Shown: positions 17,371 through 27,136, counted from the first letter of the stretch. The stretch is 64,000 nucleotides of DNA from Gallionellaceae bacterium (GCA_019753125.1 JAIELH010000003.1:22087-86086); one strand, 5' to 3'. Notes: generated by a model not told the origin, from the sequence alone. Numbers and translations are program-made.

Positions 17371-17498
17371 GGTTTTGAGGAGATCGTGCAGGCTTGCAAA
17401 ACGGCCGAAATTCATCACCAACATCACAGCCTCATCATGGATGATGATGTGAGCCTGAATGTTTCTTTTATTCGCCCCTGTTTGTTTCCAACCGGCCC

Positions 17499-18779
17499 TC
17501 AATTGATTTGCGCAACTTTCTGCCTGGATAACGCCGGGTTCTGCGCGAAGTAGCGTTTGACGCCGCCCAGGATCGCATTGGCCAGTTTCATCTGGTAATC
17601 CTCGTCGTTCAGGCGGCGCTCCTCGTTGGGATTGCTGATGAAGGCGGTCTCCACCAGTATTGACGGGATATCGGGCGACTTCAGCACCGCAAACCCGGCC
17701 TGCTCGACATGACCGCGATGCAGGTTGTTGATATCGCCCAGTTCGTTCAGCACATGCTTGGCGAGCTTCATGCTGTCGTTGATCGTGGCGGTCTGCGATA
17801 AATCGAGTAGCGTACGCGCCAGATAGGGGTCTTTTACCGCAATGTTCACGCCGCCGATCAGGTCGGCCTCATTTTCCTTCTTGGCCAGCCAGCGTGCCGC
17901 CGTGCTGGTCGCACCATGCTCGGATAGCGCAAACACCGACGAGCCGCGCGCATCCGGCTTGATGAAGGCGTCCGCATGGATCGAAATGAACAGATCTGCA
18001 TTGACCTTGCGCGCCTTGGTGACGCGGCCGATCAACGGGATGAAATAGTCGCCGTCGCGGATCAGCACACCGCGCATATTCGGCGTGCTGTCCACCAGCG
18101 CTTTTACCTTGTGCGCAATCGCCAGCGTGACATCTTTTTCGCGGGAACCCTGCCTGCCGCGCGCGCCCGGGTCTTCGCCGCCATGCCCCGCATCGATCGC
18201 AATGATCAGCGTGCGGGCGCGCAACTCGGGCAGATTGGATGCTATTGCGGCAGGCTTGGCTTTTTCCTCTGCGTGAGGTTCTTCCGTGGCCGGTCTTGCC
18301 GCCGCAGGTGCACTGGCGGCTTCCGGCGTGGATACCTTCGGTTCGAGCAGCGCCATCAGCGGGTCGGCTGCCTGGGCCGGGTACACGTCCAGTACCAGGC
18401 GATAGCCGTATTCGCCGATTGGTTTGAGAATAAACAACTGTGGCTTCACCGCGCTCTTCAAATCGAATACCAACCGCACCACACCGGGCTTGAAGCGCCC
18501 GATGCGCACGCTCCTGATATAGGGGTCGGCGCTGCCAATCTTGCCGGACAACTCTTTCAGCGCATCGCTGATCTCGACATCCTCCAGATCGATGACCAGG
18601 CGATCCGGGTTGTCGAGGGTAAACATCTTGTAGTTGATCGCCTGCCTGGATTCCAGCGTCAGGCGCGTGTAATCCTGCGCCGGCCAGGCGCGCGCCGAAC
18701 TGATCGCAATCGCGGCATGCGCCGCCGGCAGCCACGGCAGGAGCAGGGCAAATGCCATCGTGGCGAAGGTGCGGCTCAT
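17499..18779 (-). CDS. amiC: N-acetylmuramoyl-L-alanine amidase (AMIN + Amidase_3)
   Basis: Signal peptide, AMIN domain, LIIAIDAGHGGEDPGARG ... SIHADAF ... ILVETAFISNPNEE; start set at the tsaE overlap. Confidence 0.93.
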   Translation of the reverse strand: MSRTFATMAFALLLPWLPAAHAAIAISSARAWPAQDYTRLTLESRQAINYKMFTLDNPDRLVIDLEDVEISDALKELSGKIGSADPYIRSVRIGRFKPGVVRLVFDLKSAVKPQLFILKPIGEYGYRLVLDVYPAQAADPLMALLEPKVSTPEAASAPAAARPATEEPHAEEKAKPAAIASNLPELRARTLIIAIDAGHGGEDPGARGRQGSREKDVTLAIAHKVKALVDSTPNMRGVLIRDGDYFIPLIGRVTKARKVNADLFISIHADAFIKPDARGSSVFALSEHGATSTAARWLAKKENEADLIGGVNIAVKDPYLARTLLDLSQTATINDSMKLAKHVLNELGDINNLHRGHVEQAGFAVLKSPDIPSILVETAFISNPNEERRLNDEDYQMKLANAILGGVKRYFAQNPALSRQKVAQIN

Positions 18780-19372
18780 TCCTTGAGCAGCCTTATGCAT
18801 TGCCTGCCCGTTTCGGTATTGGCATGAAGCTCGATCTGGCGGCCATGCGCCAGAATGCTGAAAACGATTTCCAGATCGGCTGGCGGAGCCAGCTCCTGTG
18901 CCTTTTCCGGCCATTCGATAAGAAAGACATTGCGCCCGTCAAATTCGTCGCGGAATCCGGCTGACTCCCATTCTTCGGCGTCGTGCATACGATACAGGTC
19001 GAAATGCAGCAGGTTCAGTCCGCCGGCATGATAGGACTCGACCAGCGTATAGGTGGGACTTTTCACGCGCCCGGTGTGGCCCAGCGCATTTAATACGCCG
19101 CGCACGAACGTGGTTTTGCCCGCTCCCAGATCGCCGCGCAGATAAATCACGATGCCGGGTTTGAGCAGTGTGGCGAGGCGTTGCGCCAGTGCCAGGGTCG
19201 TATTTTCATCGGCTGCAAAAAATGCAAAATTCGCGCAGCGATCGTTCGTTCCCTCTCCCTTTGGGGGATAACCAGCGACTTGCCCGCTTGCGGGCTTAGT
19301 CGAATGGCTAGTAGTCCCATCAGGGTTAGGGTGGGGGACGGACATGGCAGTTTTCATTATCAGATTTGCCAT
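18776..19372 (-). CDS. tsaE: tRNA threonylcarbamoyladenosine biosynthesis protein TsaE
   Basis: LRGDLGAGKTTFVRGVLNALG ... SPTYTLVESY; N-terminal ~40 aa of the ORF derive from a repeat, so the true start is uncertain. Confidence 0.9.
   Translation of the reverse strand: MANLIMKTAMSVPHPNPDGTTSHSTKPASGQVAGYPPKGEGTNDRCANFAFFAADENTTLALAQRLATLLKPGIVIYLRGDLGAGKTTFVRGVLNALGHTGRVKSPTYTLVESYHAGGLNLLHFDLYRMHDAEEWESAGFRDEFDGRNVFLIEWPEKAQELAPPADLEIVFSILAHGRQIELHANTETGRQCIRLLKE
19268..19326. repeat. Dispersed repeat shared with the interior of the 10.3-10.65 kb element
   Basis: ATAACCAGCGACTTG...TTAGTCGAATGGCTAGTAGTCCCATCAG vs ATAACCAGCCACTTG...CTAGTGGAATGGCTAGTAGTTCCATCAG near 10433-10494. Confidence 0.7.
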
Positions 19373-19404
19373 GTCCGCAGGCTGATTCGGCTATTATCGG
19401 TGCT

Positions 19405-20478
19405 ATGCAAAACATCCATCCTCAACAGGTTGACTACGACACGCTGGCAGCCCGCATCCGCAACTGGGCGCACGAGTTCGGCTTCCAGGCCGTCGGCATC
19501 AGCGACACCGATCTTTCTGGAGCAGAAAAAGGTCTGCTCGAATGGCTGGGGCAGGGGATGCACGGCGAGATGGATTATATGGCAAAACATGGCGTGAAAC
19601 GCAGCCGCCCGGCGGAGCTCCTGCCGGGCACATTGCGGATCATTTCGCTACGGATGAACTGCACGCCGCCGAATGCGCGCGATGGCTGGCAGGTGTTGCG
19701 GGATGGCGAGCGCGCCTTCATCTCGCGTTATGCGCTGGGGCGCGATTACCACAAGGTGTTGCGCAACCGCTTGGCGAAACTCGCCGAAAAGATCCGTGCC
19801 GAAACCGCCGAATTCAACGGGCGCGTATTTACCGACAGCGCGCCGGTCATGGAGGTGGAGCTGGCGCGCAAGGCCGGGATTGGCTGGCGCGGCAAGCATG
19901 CGTTGCTGCTATCGCGCGGGCACGGATCATGGTTTTTTCTCGGCGAAATCTATCTGAATCTGCCGCTGCCGGTCGACAAGCCGCAACAAGGCCATTGTGG
20001 GAGCTGCACGCGCTGTATCGAGGTATGCCCGACCCGGGCCATTATCGCGCCATATCGCCTCGATGCGCGCCGCTGCATTTCCTATCTGACGATCGAGTTC
20101 AAGGGCAGCATCCCGATGGAGTTCCGCCCACTGATCGGCAACCGCATCTACGGCTGCGACGACTGCCAGATGGTCTGCCCGTGGAACAGCTTTGCGCAGG
20201 CCAGCGTCGAGCCGGATTTTGCCGTGCGCCACCGGCTGGATGATGCCGGGTTGGTCGAATTGTTCGCGTGGGATGAGGATCAGTTCAACAGCAAGCTGGC
20301 AGGCAGCGCGATCTACCGGATCGGCCACGAACAATGGTTGCGCAACATCGCCGTTGCGCTGGGAAATGCGCCTCGCAGCGAGGCAGTGATTGCGGCATTG
20401 AAGTCGCGTGCCGATCACCCGTCCGGACTGGTGCGCGAACATGTAGCTTGGGCGCTGGCACGGCACGCCGGTCAATAA
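19405..20478 (+). CDS. queG: Epoxyqueuosine reductase
   Basis: GHCGSCTRCIEVCPTRAI and CDDCQMVCPWN 4Fe-4S motifs; QueG-like throughout. Confidence 0.94.
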   Translation: MQNIHPQQVDYDTLAARIRNWAHEFGFQAVGISDTDLSGAEKGLLEWLGQGMHGEMDYMAKHGVKRSRPAELLPGTLRIISLRMNCTPPNARDGWQVLRDGERAFISRYALGRDYHKVLRNRLAKLAEKIRAETAEFNGRVFTDSAPVMEVELARKAGIGWRGKHALLLSRGHGSWFFLGEIYLNLPLPVDKPQQGHCGSCTRCIEVCPTRAIIAPYRLDARRCISYLTIEFKGSIPMEFRPLIGNRIYGCDDCQMVCPWNSFAQASVEPDFAVRHRLDDAGLVELFAWDEDQFNSKLAGSAIYRIGHEQWLRNIAVALGNAPRSEAVIAALKSRADHPSGLVREHVAWALARHAGQ

Positions 20479-20484
20479 ACAAAC

Positions 20485-20522
20485 AGCCCACGTAGGATGG
20501 GTTGAGCAACGCGATACCCATC
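20485..20522. repeat. Left 38-bp inverted repeat flanking the RAYT gene
   Basis: AGCCCACGTAGGATGGGTTGAGCAACGCGATACCCATC, exact reverse complement at 21078-21115. Confidence 0.95.
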
Positions 20523-21063
20523 AATCAAAATTCCGCCGTTCACCACAATCCAATTCAACGCTCGAATCACCCGCCCAATTTATTGGCAAAACACCTGTCT
20601 GCACGTAACGATGAAATGATGAATGCGGCCAATCGGCCACACGTGTCACCAAGCCGTGTTTGGCCGGATTGATGTGGATGTAATCGACATGCTGGGCAAA
20701 ATCCGCCTCATCGCGTATGAGATGTTCCCAATATCGCCGCTGCCATATACCACGCTCACCTTTGTTTTGCCGGCTATCAGAGCGGCGCTCGCCATGTGGT
20801 AAGCCGCGCGAAAAAACTGTTTTTATCAATCGCCAGCGTAGCGCAAAATCATTGTCGCCATCAGGTAATGTCCAGATGGCGTGCATATGTTCTGGCAATA
20901 CCACAATGGCATTGACGATAAAAGGATGCCGCTCACGGGTATATTCAAAAGCGCTACGCAATAACGCAATGTGCTCGGTCAGCAAAGATAGTGAGCGATC
21001 AGCAAGGTTCAACGTAAAGAAGTAGCTGGCTCCATCAATGCGGCTGCGGCGATAGTTTGTCAT
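20521..21063 (-). mobile_element. REP-associated tyrosine transposase (Y1_Tnp / RAYT family)
   Basis: MTNYRRSRIDGASYFFTLNLADR ... VVLPEHMHAIWTLPDGDNDF ... IWQRRYWEHLIRDEADFAQHVDYIHINPAKHGLV (HUH and Tyr motifs). Confidence 0.93.
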
Positions 21064-21077
21064 GTCTGCATAATAGC

Positions 21078-21115
21078 GATGGGTATCGCGTTGCTCAACC
21101 CATCCTACGTGGGCT
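21078..21115. repeat. Right 38-bp inverted repeat flanking the RAYT gene
   Basis: GATGGGTATCGCGTTGCTCAACCCATCCTACGTGGGCT. Confidence 0.95.
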
Positions 21116-21131
21116 AATGGATTAGCCGGGT

Positions 21132-21950
21132 TTAATAAACAAACCGTTCGCGCAATTCTTCCAGATTCAGCTCGCACAAAATCTGCTCCAGCCGTTCCCG
21201 TGCATTTTTTCTCGGCGCGTCCTTGTAGCTCGCGATAATCAGTTCATTTTTCATCGAGTGTTCCCATCCGACCAATTCGGTCGCCGTCACCTGGTAGCCG
21301 TGCGCTTCGAGCAGCAGGCAGCGCAGCACGTTGGTCAGGTGGCTGCCGAATTCGCGGGTGTGGATCGGATGCCGCCAGATTTCGGAGAGCGGCGTCTTGC
21401 CGAACGACTGGTTCTTGTGTTTGTTCAACATTGCCGCAACTTCGGCCTGGCAGCATGGCGCCAGCACGATGAATCTGGCCTGTTTGTGCAGCGCGAACCT
21501 GATCGCATCGTCGGTGGCGGTATTGCAGGCGTGCAGCGCGGTGACGATGTCGATCTGGCCGGGCAGTTGCGGCGAGTTGATCGATTCTTCGACCGACAGA
21601 TTCAGGAATGTCATGCGTTTAAAGCCGAGTCTTTCGGCCAGTTCGCGTGATTTGTCGACCAGCGCCTCGCGGGTTTCGATACCGTATATATGGCCGGAGG
21701 CGCGTGCTTTCAGGAACAGATCGTAGAGTATGAAACCCAGGTAGGATTTGCCGGCGCCGTGATCCACCAGTGCCAGGTCCGGTTTTTCCGCGAACACCTC
21801 TTCAAGCAGCGGCTCGATGAAACGAAACAGGTGATACACCTGCTTCAATTTGCGCCGGCTATCCTGGTTGAGTTTGCCGTCGCGCGTCAGGATATGCAGC
21901 TCCTTGAGCAGTTCGACGGATTGATTCGGATTGATTTCGGGAGTGGTCAT
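21132..21950 (-). CDS. Class I SAM-dependent methyltransferase-like protein
   Basis: LALVDHGAGKSYLGFILYDL and DIVTALHACNTATDDAI motifs. Confidence 0.75.
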   Translation of the reverse strand: MTTPEINPNQSVELLKELHILTRDGKLNQDSRRKLKQVYHLFRFIEPLLEEVFAEKPDLALVDHGAGKSYLGFILYDLFLKARASGHIYGIETREALVDKSRELAERLGFKRMTFLNLSVEESINSPQLPGQIDIVTALHACNTATDDAIRFALHKQARFIVLAPCCQAEVAAMLNKHKNQSFGKTPLSEIWRHPIHTREFGSHLTNVLRCLLLEAHGYQVTATELVGWEHSMKNELIIASYKDAPRKNARERLEQILCELNLEELRERFVY

Positions 21951-22104
21951 GTCGGGTCGTAAAAGCGGTGAATCGGCTTATTCTACAGCGGCCGGCAGTC
22001 AAAAATGACTTTAATCTCGCAAAGATTTTGCATATACTCCGGGGCGGATTTTTTTCAACCCCCGGCTTTGCAGCAGTTGCCAATATTCTATTCGTAACCC
22101 ACCG

Positions 22105-22851
22105 ATGCGCATCCTGATCAGCAATGACGACGGCTATTTTTCGCCCGGCTTGGCGTGCCTGGCCGAACATCTTTCCAAAGTAGCGGAGATCACCGTCGTG
22201 GCTCCGGAACGGGATCGCAGCGGTGCGAGCAATTCGCTGACGCTGGATCGCCCGCTCAGGCTGCGCCAGGCCGCCAACGGTTTCTATTACGTCAACGGCA
22301 CGCCGACCGACTGCGTGCATCTGGCGGTTACCGGGATGCTGGAACAGCAGCCGGATATGGTGGTGTCCGGCATCAATGCCGGGGCCAACATGGGCGATGA
22401 CACGATTTATTCCGGGACGGTCGCCGCCGCCACGGAAGGATTTCTGCTGGGCATTCCGGCGATTGCCGTTTCGCTGGTCGGCAACAAGTTCGCCTGCTAC
22501 GAGACTGCCGCCAGGGTCGCCACCGGACTGGTGCAACGCTTCGCCCGGCAGACCCACAGCATGCCCTGGCTGCTCAACGTGAACGTGCCGGATGTGCCTT
22601 ACGATCAACTCCGGGGCATCGAGGTGACGCGTCTCGGCAAGCGCCACAAGGCCGAGCCGGTCGTGAAGGCCAGCAACCCGCACGGCGATACCGTGTATTG
22701 GGTCGGCGCGGCGGGCAAGGCGCAGGACGCGGGGGAGGGCACCGATTTTCATGCGCTGGCGCAGCAGCGTGCCTCGCTGACGCCGCTGCAAATCGATCTC
22801 ACCCAGTACAGCCAGCTCGACGCCGTGCGGGGATGGCTGGAAATACCGTGA
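22105..22851 (+). CDS. surE: 5'/3'-nucleotidase SurE
   Basis: [16 protein letters not shown] ... [22 protein letters not shown]. Confidence 0.97.
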   Translation: MRILISNDDGYFSPGLACLAEHLSKVAEITVVAPERDRSGASNSLTLDRPLRLRQAANGFYYVNGTPTDCVHLAVTGMLEQQPDMVVSGINAGANMGDDTIYSGTVAAATEGFLLGIPAIAVSLVGNKFACYETAARVATGLVQRFARQTHSMPWLLNVNVPDVPYDQLRGIEVTRLGKRHKAEPVVKASNPHGDTVYWVGAAGKAQDAGEGTDFHALAQQRASLTPLQIDLTQYSQLDAVRGWLEIP

Positions 22852-23504
22852 GCACTGCACATAAAGGCATCGGCATGACTTCGCAGCGCACCCGCGCGCG
22901 CATGGTTGAACGCCTGCGCGAGCAGGGCATCAGGGACGAGGTGGTGCTTGCGGCAATGTTCGAAACACCGCGCCATCTGTTCGTCGACGAAGCATTGGCG
23001 AGCCGCGCCTACGACGATGTGTCGCTGCCGATCAATTTCAACCAGACCATCTCCCAGCCCTACATCGTGGCGCGCATGATCGAAGTGTTGCGTGCCGGTA
23101 ACCCGCTTGGCCGTGTGCTGGAAATCGGCACCGGTTGCGGCTACCAGGCCGCAGTGCTGGCGCATGTGGCGAAAGAGGTCTATACGATGGAGCGCATCCA
23201 GCCCCTGTACGAACGCGCCAGGAAACAATTGCGCGACCTGAAGCTGCGCAATGTCAGCGTGCGTTACGCGGACGGCAGCGCCGGCCTGCCCGAGGCCGCG
23301 CCGTTCGACGGCATCATCATGGCTGCCGCCGCGCCGACGCTGTCGGCGGCATTGCGGGAGCAGCTTGCGGTCGGTGGTAGAATGGTGTTGCCGGTCGGGA
23401 TGCAGGAGCAATGGCTGTATCTGGTCGAGCGCGAAGCGGGTGGATTCCGCGAAACCCGGCTGGAACCGGTCAAATTCGTTCCGTTATTGATGGGAAAAGG
23501 ATGA
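22848..23504 (+). CDS. pcm: Protein-L-isoaspartate O-methyltransferase
   Basis: [13 protein letters not shown] ... [19 protein letters not shown] start overlapping surE stop or ATG at 22875. Confidence 0.93.
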   Translation: MSTAHKGIGMTSQRTRARMVERLREQGIRDEVVLAAMFETPRHLFVDEALASRAYDDVSLPINFNQTISQPYIVARMIEVLRAGNPLGRVLEIGTGCGYQAAVLAHVAKEVYTMERIQPLYERARKQLRDLKLRNVSVRYADGSAGLPEAAPFDGIIMAAAAPTLSAALREQLAVGGRMVLPVGMQEQWLYLVEREAGGFRETRLEPVKFVPLLMGKG

Positions 23505-24439
23505 ACAGGTATTTTGTATTGCTGCTGGTTGGCATCGTGTTGGCGGGTTGCTCTTCGAGCGGACATCATGCGCCGGTCGCCGAGCACAGTGATTCCGCCA
23601 GGAAGAACGTTGCCGTGGCAAAAGTTTCTTCAGCCGATACGGCACGCAAAAAAGGCACGCATGAAAAAGATTGGCGCCCGCAGGTGTATGTCGTGCAAAA
23701 GGGCGATACGCTGTTCAGCATCGCATTCAATCACGGCCTCGATTACCACGAGCTGGCCGAATTGAACGGCATCAAAAATCCCGGTGCAATTTCTATCGGC
23801 CAGCAAATCCGCCTGCTTCCCGCAGGGGCGGCGCCTGCTGCAAGTCCTGCCCTGATTGAGAGCAAGTCGATCGAGTCGCTGGTGAAAGAGCAGCCCAAAG
23901 TGGTCAAATATCCTTATAGCGATGTGGCGCTGGCGCAGATCGACAAGGTTCAGGAACCGGCCAAATCCGATGCTGCAACACTTGCCAAGACAGAGAGCAT
24001 AACCAAATCAGAAGCCAAACCGGATAGCGCGGCAAGTAATGCCGAAGATGACGGCGAAGCGGATGCGCTGGAGTGGAGTATGCCCACCAAGGGCAAGGTG
24101 CTGGCCGAGTTCTCCGAATCGGCCAACCGCAAGGGCATCGATATCGGCGGCAAGCTCGGCCAGCCGATCATCGCCAGCGCGCCGGGCAAGGTGGTGTACA
24201 GCGGCACCGGCCTGCGCGGTTACGGCAAGCTGGTCATCATCAAGCACAACAAAACCTACCTCAGCGCTTACGCGCACAACGATCAGGTGCTGGTGAAAGA
24301 AGGGCAGAGCGTCACGCGCGGGCAGAAAATCGCCGAGATGGGCAACACCGACGCCGATCAGGTCAAGCTGCATTTCGAGGTGCGCCGCTTGGGCAAGCCG
24401 GTGGATCCCGCAAAATACCTGCCACTCGATAAATCTTGA
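23501..24439 (+). CDS. nlpD: LysM/M23 murein hydrolase activator NlpD-like lipoprotein
   Basis: [21 protein letters not shown] lipobox, LysM ([27 protein letters not shown]), degenerate M23 domain. Confidence 0.92.
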   Translation: MNRYFVLLLVGIVLAGCSSSGHHAPVAEHSDSARKNVAVAKVSSADTARKKGTHEKDWRPQVYVVQKGDTLFSIAFNHGLDYHELAELNGIKNPGAISIGQQIRLLPAGAAPAASPALIESKSIESLVKEQPKVVKYPYSDVALAQIDKVQEPAKSDAATLAKTESITKSEAKPDSAASNAEDDGEADALEWSMPTKGKVLAEFSESANRKGIDIGGKLGQPIIASAPGKVVYSGTGLRGYGKLVIIKHNKTYLSAYAHNDQVLVKEGQSVTRGQKIAEMGNTDADQVKLHFEVRRLGKPVDPAKYLPLDKS

Positions 24440-25314
24440 TTGGCCCTTCGACTGTGCTTAATGCAGGCGAAACTCTTAATACCGTCAACCACGACCGCGA
24501 CAGCGCCGCGTTGCGCTACGTCTACCCGGTGGTGTCGCGCCGCGCCGGGGGCGTCTCGGTCGGTATCAACCTCAACACGAATAATGCCTGCAACTGGCGT
24601 TGCATCTACTGCCAGGTTCCCGAGCTGACGCGCGGTGCCGCGCCGCCGGTCGATCTGGCCGTTCTGGAAAATGAACTGCGTAGTTTTCTCGATGAATTGT
24701 TGCACGGCGACTTCATGCAAAGCCGCGTCCCGGAAGGCATGCGGCGCATCAACGATATTGCGCTATCCGGCAACGGCGAACCGGCCAGCGCCGCCGAATT
24801 TCCCCAGGTTATCGAGCTGATCGGGCGTGTGCGCCGCGAAACGGCGCTGCCGGAAGCGGTGAAAACCGTGCTGATTACCAACGGCAGTCTGTTGTACCGC
24901 AGCGAGGTGCAGCAAGGCCTGCAACGCATGGCGCAACTCAACGGCGAGGTGTGGTTCAAGCTGGATCGCGCCAGTGCAGCCGGGATGCGGTTGATCAACG
25001 ACACACATACCAGTATCGAGAAGGTGCGCGACAACCTGATCACCGCGATTGCGCTGTGCCCGACCTGGCTGCAAACCTGCTGGTTTGCGCTGGACGGTGA
25101 GCTGCCCGGCAAGCGGGACGAAGATGATTATCTGGAGTTCGTTTCGGGGCTACTGCGTGACGGTCATAAACCGCAAGGGATACTGCTCTATGGTTTGGCG
25201 CGCCCTTCGCGGCAGGTGGAAGCGCCGCGCCTGTCGGCATTGTCTGCGGGAAACCTGCAAGCCTTTGCTGAACGTATCGGGCAACTCGGCTTGCAGGTCA
25301 AAGTAAATCCATAA
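24436..25314 (+). CDS. Radical SAM protein
   Basis: CNWRCIYC motif with downstream SGNGEP; TTG start. Confidence 0.85.
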   Translation: MIGPSTVLNAGETLNTVNHDRDSAALRYVYPVVSRRAGGVSVGINLNTNNACNWRCIYCQVPELTRGAAPPVDLAVLENELRSFLDELLHGDFMQSRVPEGMRRINDIALSGNGEPASAAEFPQVIELIGRVRRETALPEAVKTVLITNGSLLYRSEVQQGLQRMAQLNGEVWFKLDRASAAGMRLINDTHTSIEKVRDNLITAIALCPTWLQTCWFALDGELPGKRDEDDYLEFVSGLLRDGHKPQGILLYGLARPSRQVEAPRLSALSAGNLQAFAERIGQLGLQVKVNP

Positions 25315-25332
25315 GATGTTGAGAAAGCAATT

Positions 25333-25542
25333 TTAGCGTTGGCAGGTGTACATTTTGCGCAGAAACGCCTCAACATTAATTCCCCGCATCTCCGCTGGCA
25401 ATGCTGGCTTTTCATCGCAGCGCTGGTGGCAGGCCAAGTTCGGAACCCAGCCAGCATACAGGACTTCTTCGCTATAACCGGGCGCCATTGCTTCGCTGCG
25501 CTCGATCTCGTAGCTACTCATATCCATGACGAATGTTCCCAT
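25333..25542 (-). CDS. Small protein of unknown function (69 aa)
   Basis: MGTFVMDMSSYEIERSEAMAPGYSEEVLYAGWVPNLACHQRC...; strong AGGAGGT SD upstream. Confidence 0.65.
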   Translation of the reverse strand: MGTFVMDMSSYEIERSEAMAPGYSEEVLYAGWVPNLACHQRCDEKPALPAEMRGINVEAFLRKMYTCQR

Positions 25543-25773
25543 GATAGACCTCCTGTTTTTGCGGGTTAGCACACAGTGCGCCGTCCTTGCTAACTATATC
25601 GGCATAGGCTGGAAAAAGATTAGCGTGAACTTCATCGCTCTAGTCATGATGACTTTGGTATCATGCACACCTTCCAAAAACACTCACGCATCCTTTATCC
25701 TAAAAACCGCAGTTGAATGCTTGTATTGCGGTGAAAGCCCACGTGTTGTCTGGTTCTTGCGCTTTCGCTACAA

Positions 25774-25797
25774 CTCACCTTTCGGGTGAGGTTTTTT
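25774..25797 (+). terminator. Rho-independent terminator
   Basis: CTCACCTTTCGGGTGAGGTTTTTT. Confidence 0.75.
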
Positions 25798-25861
25798 GTA
25801 GGAGCCCGATTCATCGGGCGATAGCAAACTGCCGAATCGCCCGATGAATCGGGCTCCTACA
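25797..25861. repeat. REP-like long palindrome
   Basis: TGTAGGAGCCCGATTCATCGGGCGAT ... ATCGCCCGATGAATCGGGCTCCTACA perfect 26-bp arms. Confidence 0.9.
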
Positions 25862-25904
25862 ACTGCGGTTTTTAGGTTTATTTCTGGATGTTGAGCACAA
25901 ATAA

Positions 25905-26065
25905 ATGTTGAACAAACTCAATGCGGTGCAGCGCGAAGCCGCGACTTACCTGGACGGCCCCTTGCTGGTGCTGGCCGGTGCGGGCAGCGGCAAGACACGC
26001 GTCATCACCCACAAGATCGCTTACCTGATCCAGCAGTGCGGTTATGAGGCGCGCAATATCGCGGC
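25905..26065 (+). pseudogene. Truncated duplicate of the 5' end of rep (codons 1 to ~53)
   Basis: [53 protein letters not shown]; 161 bp aligned to 39801-39961 with 9 mismatches. Confidence 0.95.
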
Positions 26066-26132
26066 ACGTCCAGTGGTGTGGGAGGGCGGCGGGGGCGCTC
26101 CGCTTCCTACCCGATTCTTCCTTTCCGTGCCG

Positions 26133-26723
26133 TTAAGCTGCCTCAAGCAGCTTGCCAAACAATGCCTCGTGCGTTTGCTCGCCGATATCGAAATTCAGAG
26201 CGACTGCAATTTCCACGCCGATGCGCATGGGCGATCCATAACGAGTAACGGCGAAGCCGGCGCGACGCATCATGCGTTCGATTGATGCCGTTGTTACCGT
26301 AACGTAGTGCTCAATTCCCATTGAATCCCCAAATTTGACGATTTCCCGCAAAGCGTCCAGCGATATTCCCGAGAAGCCGAATCCTTGCGGGCCATCGGCT
26401 TCGATGGCAAATCGGCTTAATTCCCATATTTTCGGATCTTCCGGTGCCAAGTGGCCATACAGCAATTCCGGGAATGTGTCTTTCAGCATGTAAGGTCCTT
26501 TCGTTGGCAATGCTCGCCAGCAACCACGCAGTCTTGTCGAAGAGTCACGAATCATCATGTAATAGGGGTCGAGAGCATCGTACCCGTCGATTTCCATGCC
26601 GCTCATGATGGGAACTTCCCAGCCCATTCGTTCCTTGAACACTTTGGCGCGCAGCCGGTGCATTTCCCACAATTCCCTGCTATCGAATTCTTTGCGCGAT
26701 GCGATTTTGATCAAATGTGGCAT
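26133..26723 (-). CDS. LuxI-family acyl-homoserine-lactone synthase
   Basis: [18 protein letters not shown] ... [13 protein letters not shown]...[16 protein letters not shown] ... WELSRFAIE. Confidence 0.9.
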   Translation of the reverse strand: MPHLIKIASRKEFDSRELWEMHRLRAKVFKERMGWEVPIMSGMEIDGYDALDPYYMMIRDSSTRLRGCWRALPTKGPYMLKDTFPELLYGHLAPEDPKIWELSRFAIEADGPQGFGFSGISLDALREIVKFGDSMGIEHYVTVTTASIERMMRRAGFAVTRYGSPMRIGVEIAVALNFDIGEQTHEALFGKLLEAA

Positions 26724-26799
26724 GTTTACATCCTTCCGTTCGTGTTGGCTGGATAACCCAGGACGGATAGGAATTTATGCGTATTGCATAATTTTCATA

Positions 26800-26819
26800 G
26801 CTAGCTAATTTGATAGCTG
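26800..26819 (-). promoter_or_regulatory. lux-box-like palindrome upstream of luxI
   Basis: AGCTAGCTAATTTGATAGCT; core CTATCAAATTAGCTAG (minus) resembles las/lux boxes; ends 76 bp upstream of the luxI start. Confidence 0.65.
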
Positions 26820-27025
26820 GAGAGGCTTAAACCTTTGCCGCAGAATTAAGGGCCAGAGTCGCGACTTGCGGGGAGATATACAGTGAATTCAATACGACAA
26901 TGTGATGCCAGGAACGAACTTCATCCGGAAGTCCTGCGTCAACATCGAAAAAATCGCCGGGAAAGCCAGTTTTGTTTCTGGACGCGCTTCGGGGTAACCC
27001 AGTCACGCGGAAGCCGCTTCGAAAT

Positions 27026-27046
27026 GGGGGCGGAAATTCCGCCCCC
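27026..27046. other. Strong stem-loop between luxI and luxR
   Basis: GGGGGCGGAAATTCCGCCCCC. Confidence 0.7.
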
Positions 27047-27136
27047 CGTAGCAATATTATTGAAGCTTTATTTGAGTGGTGTTATTACAGACAGTGACTT
27101 GTAGAGAATTGGGCAGTACGTCGCTGGCTCGGTGGA

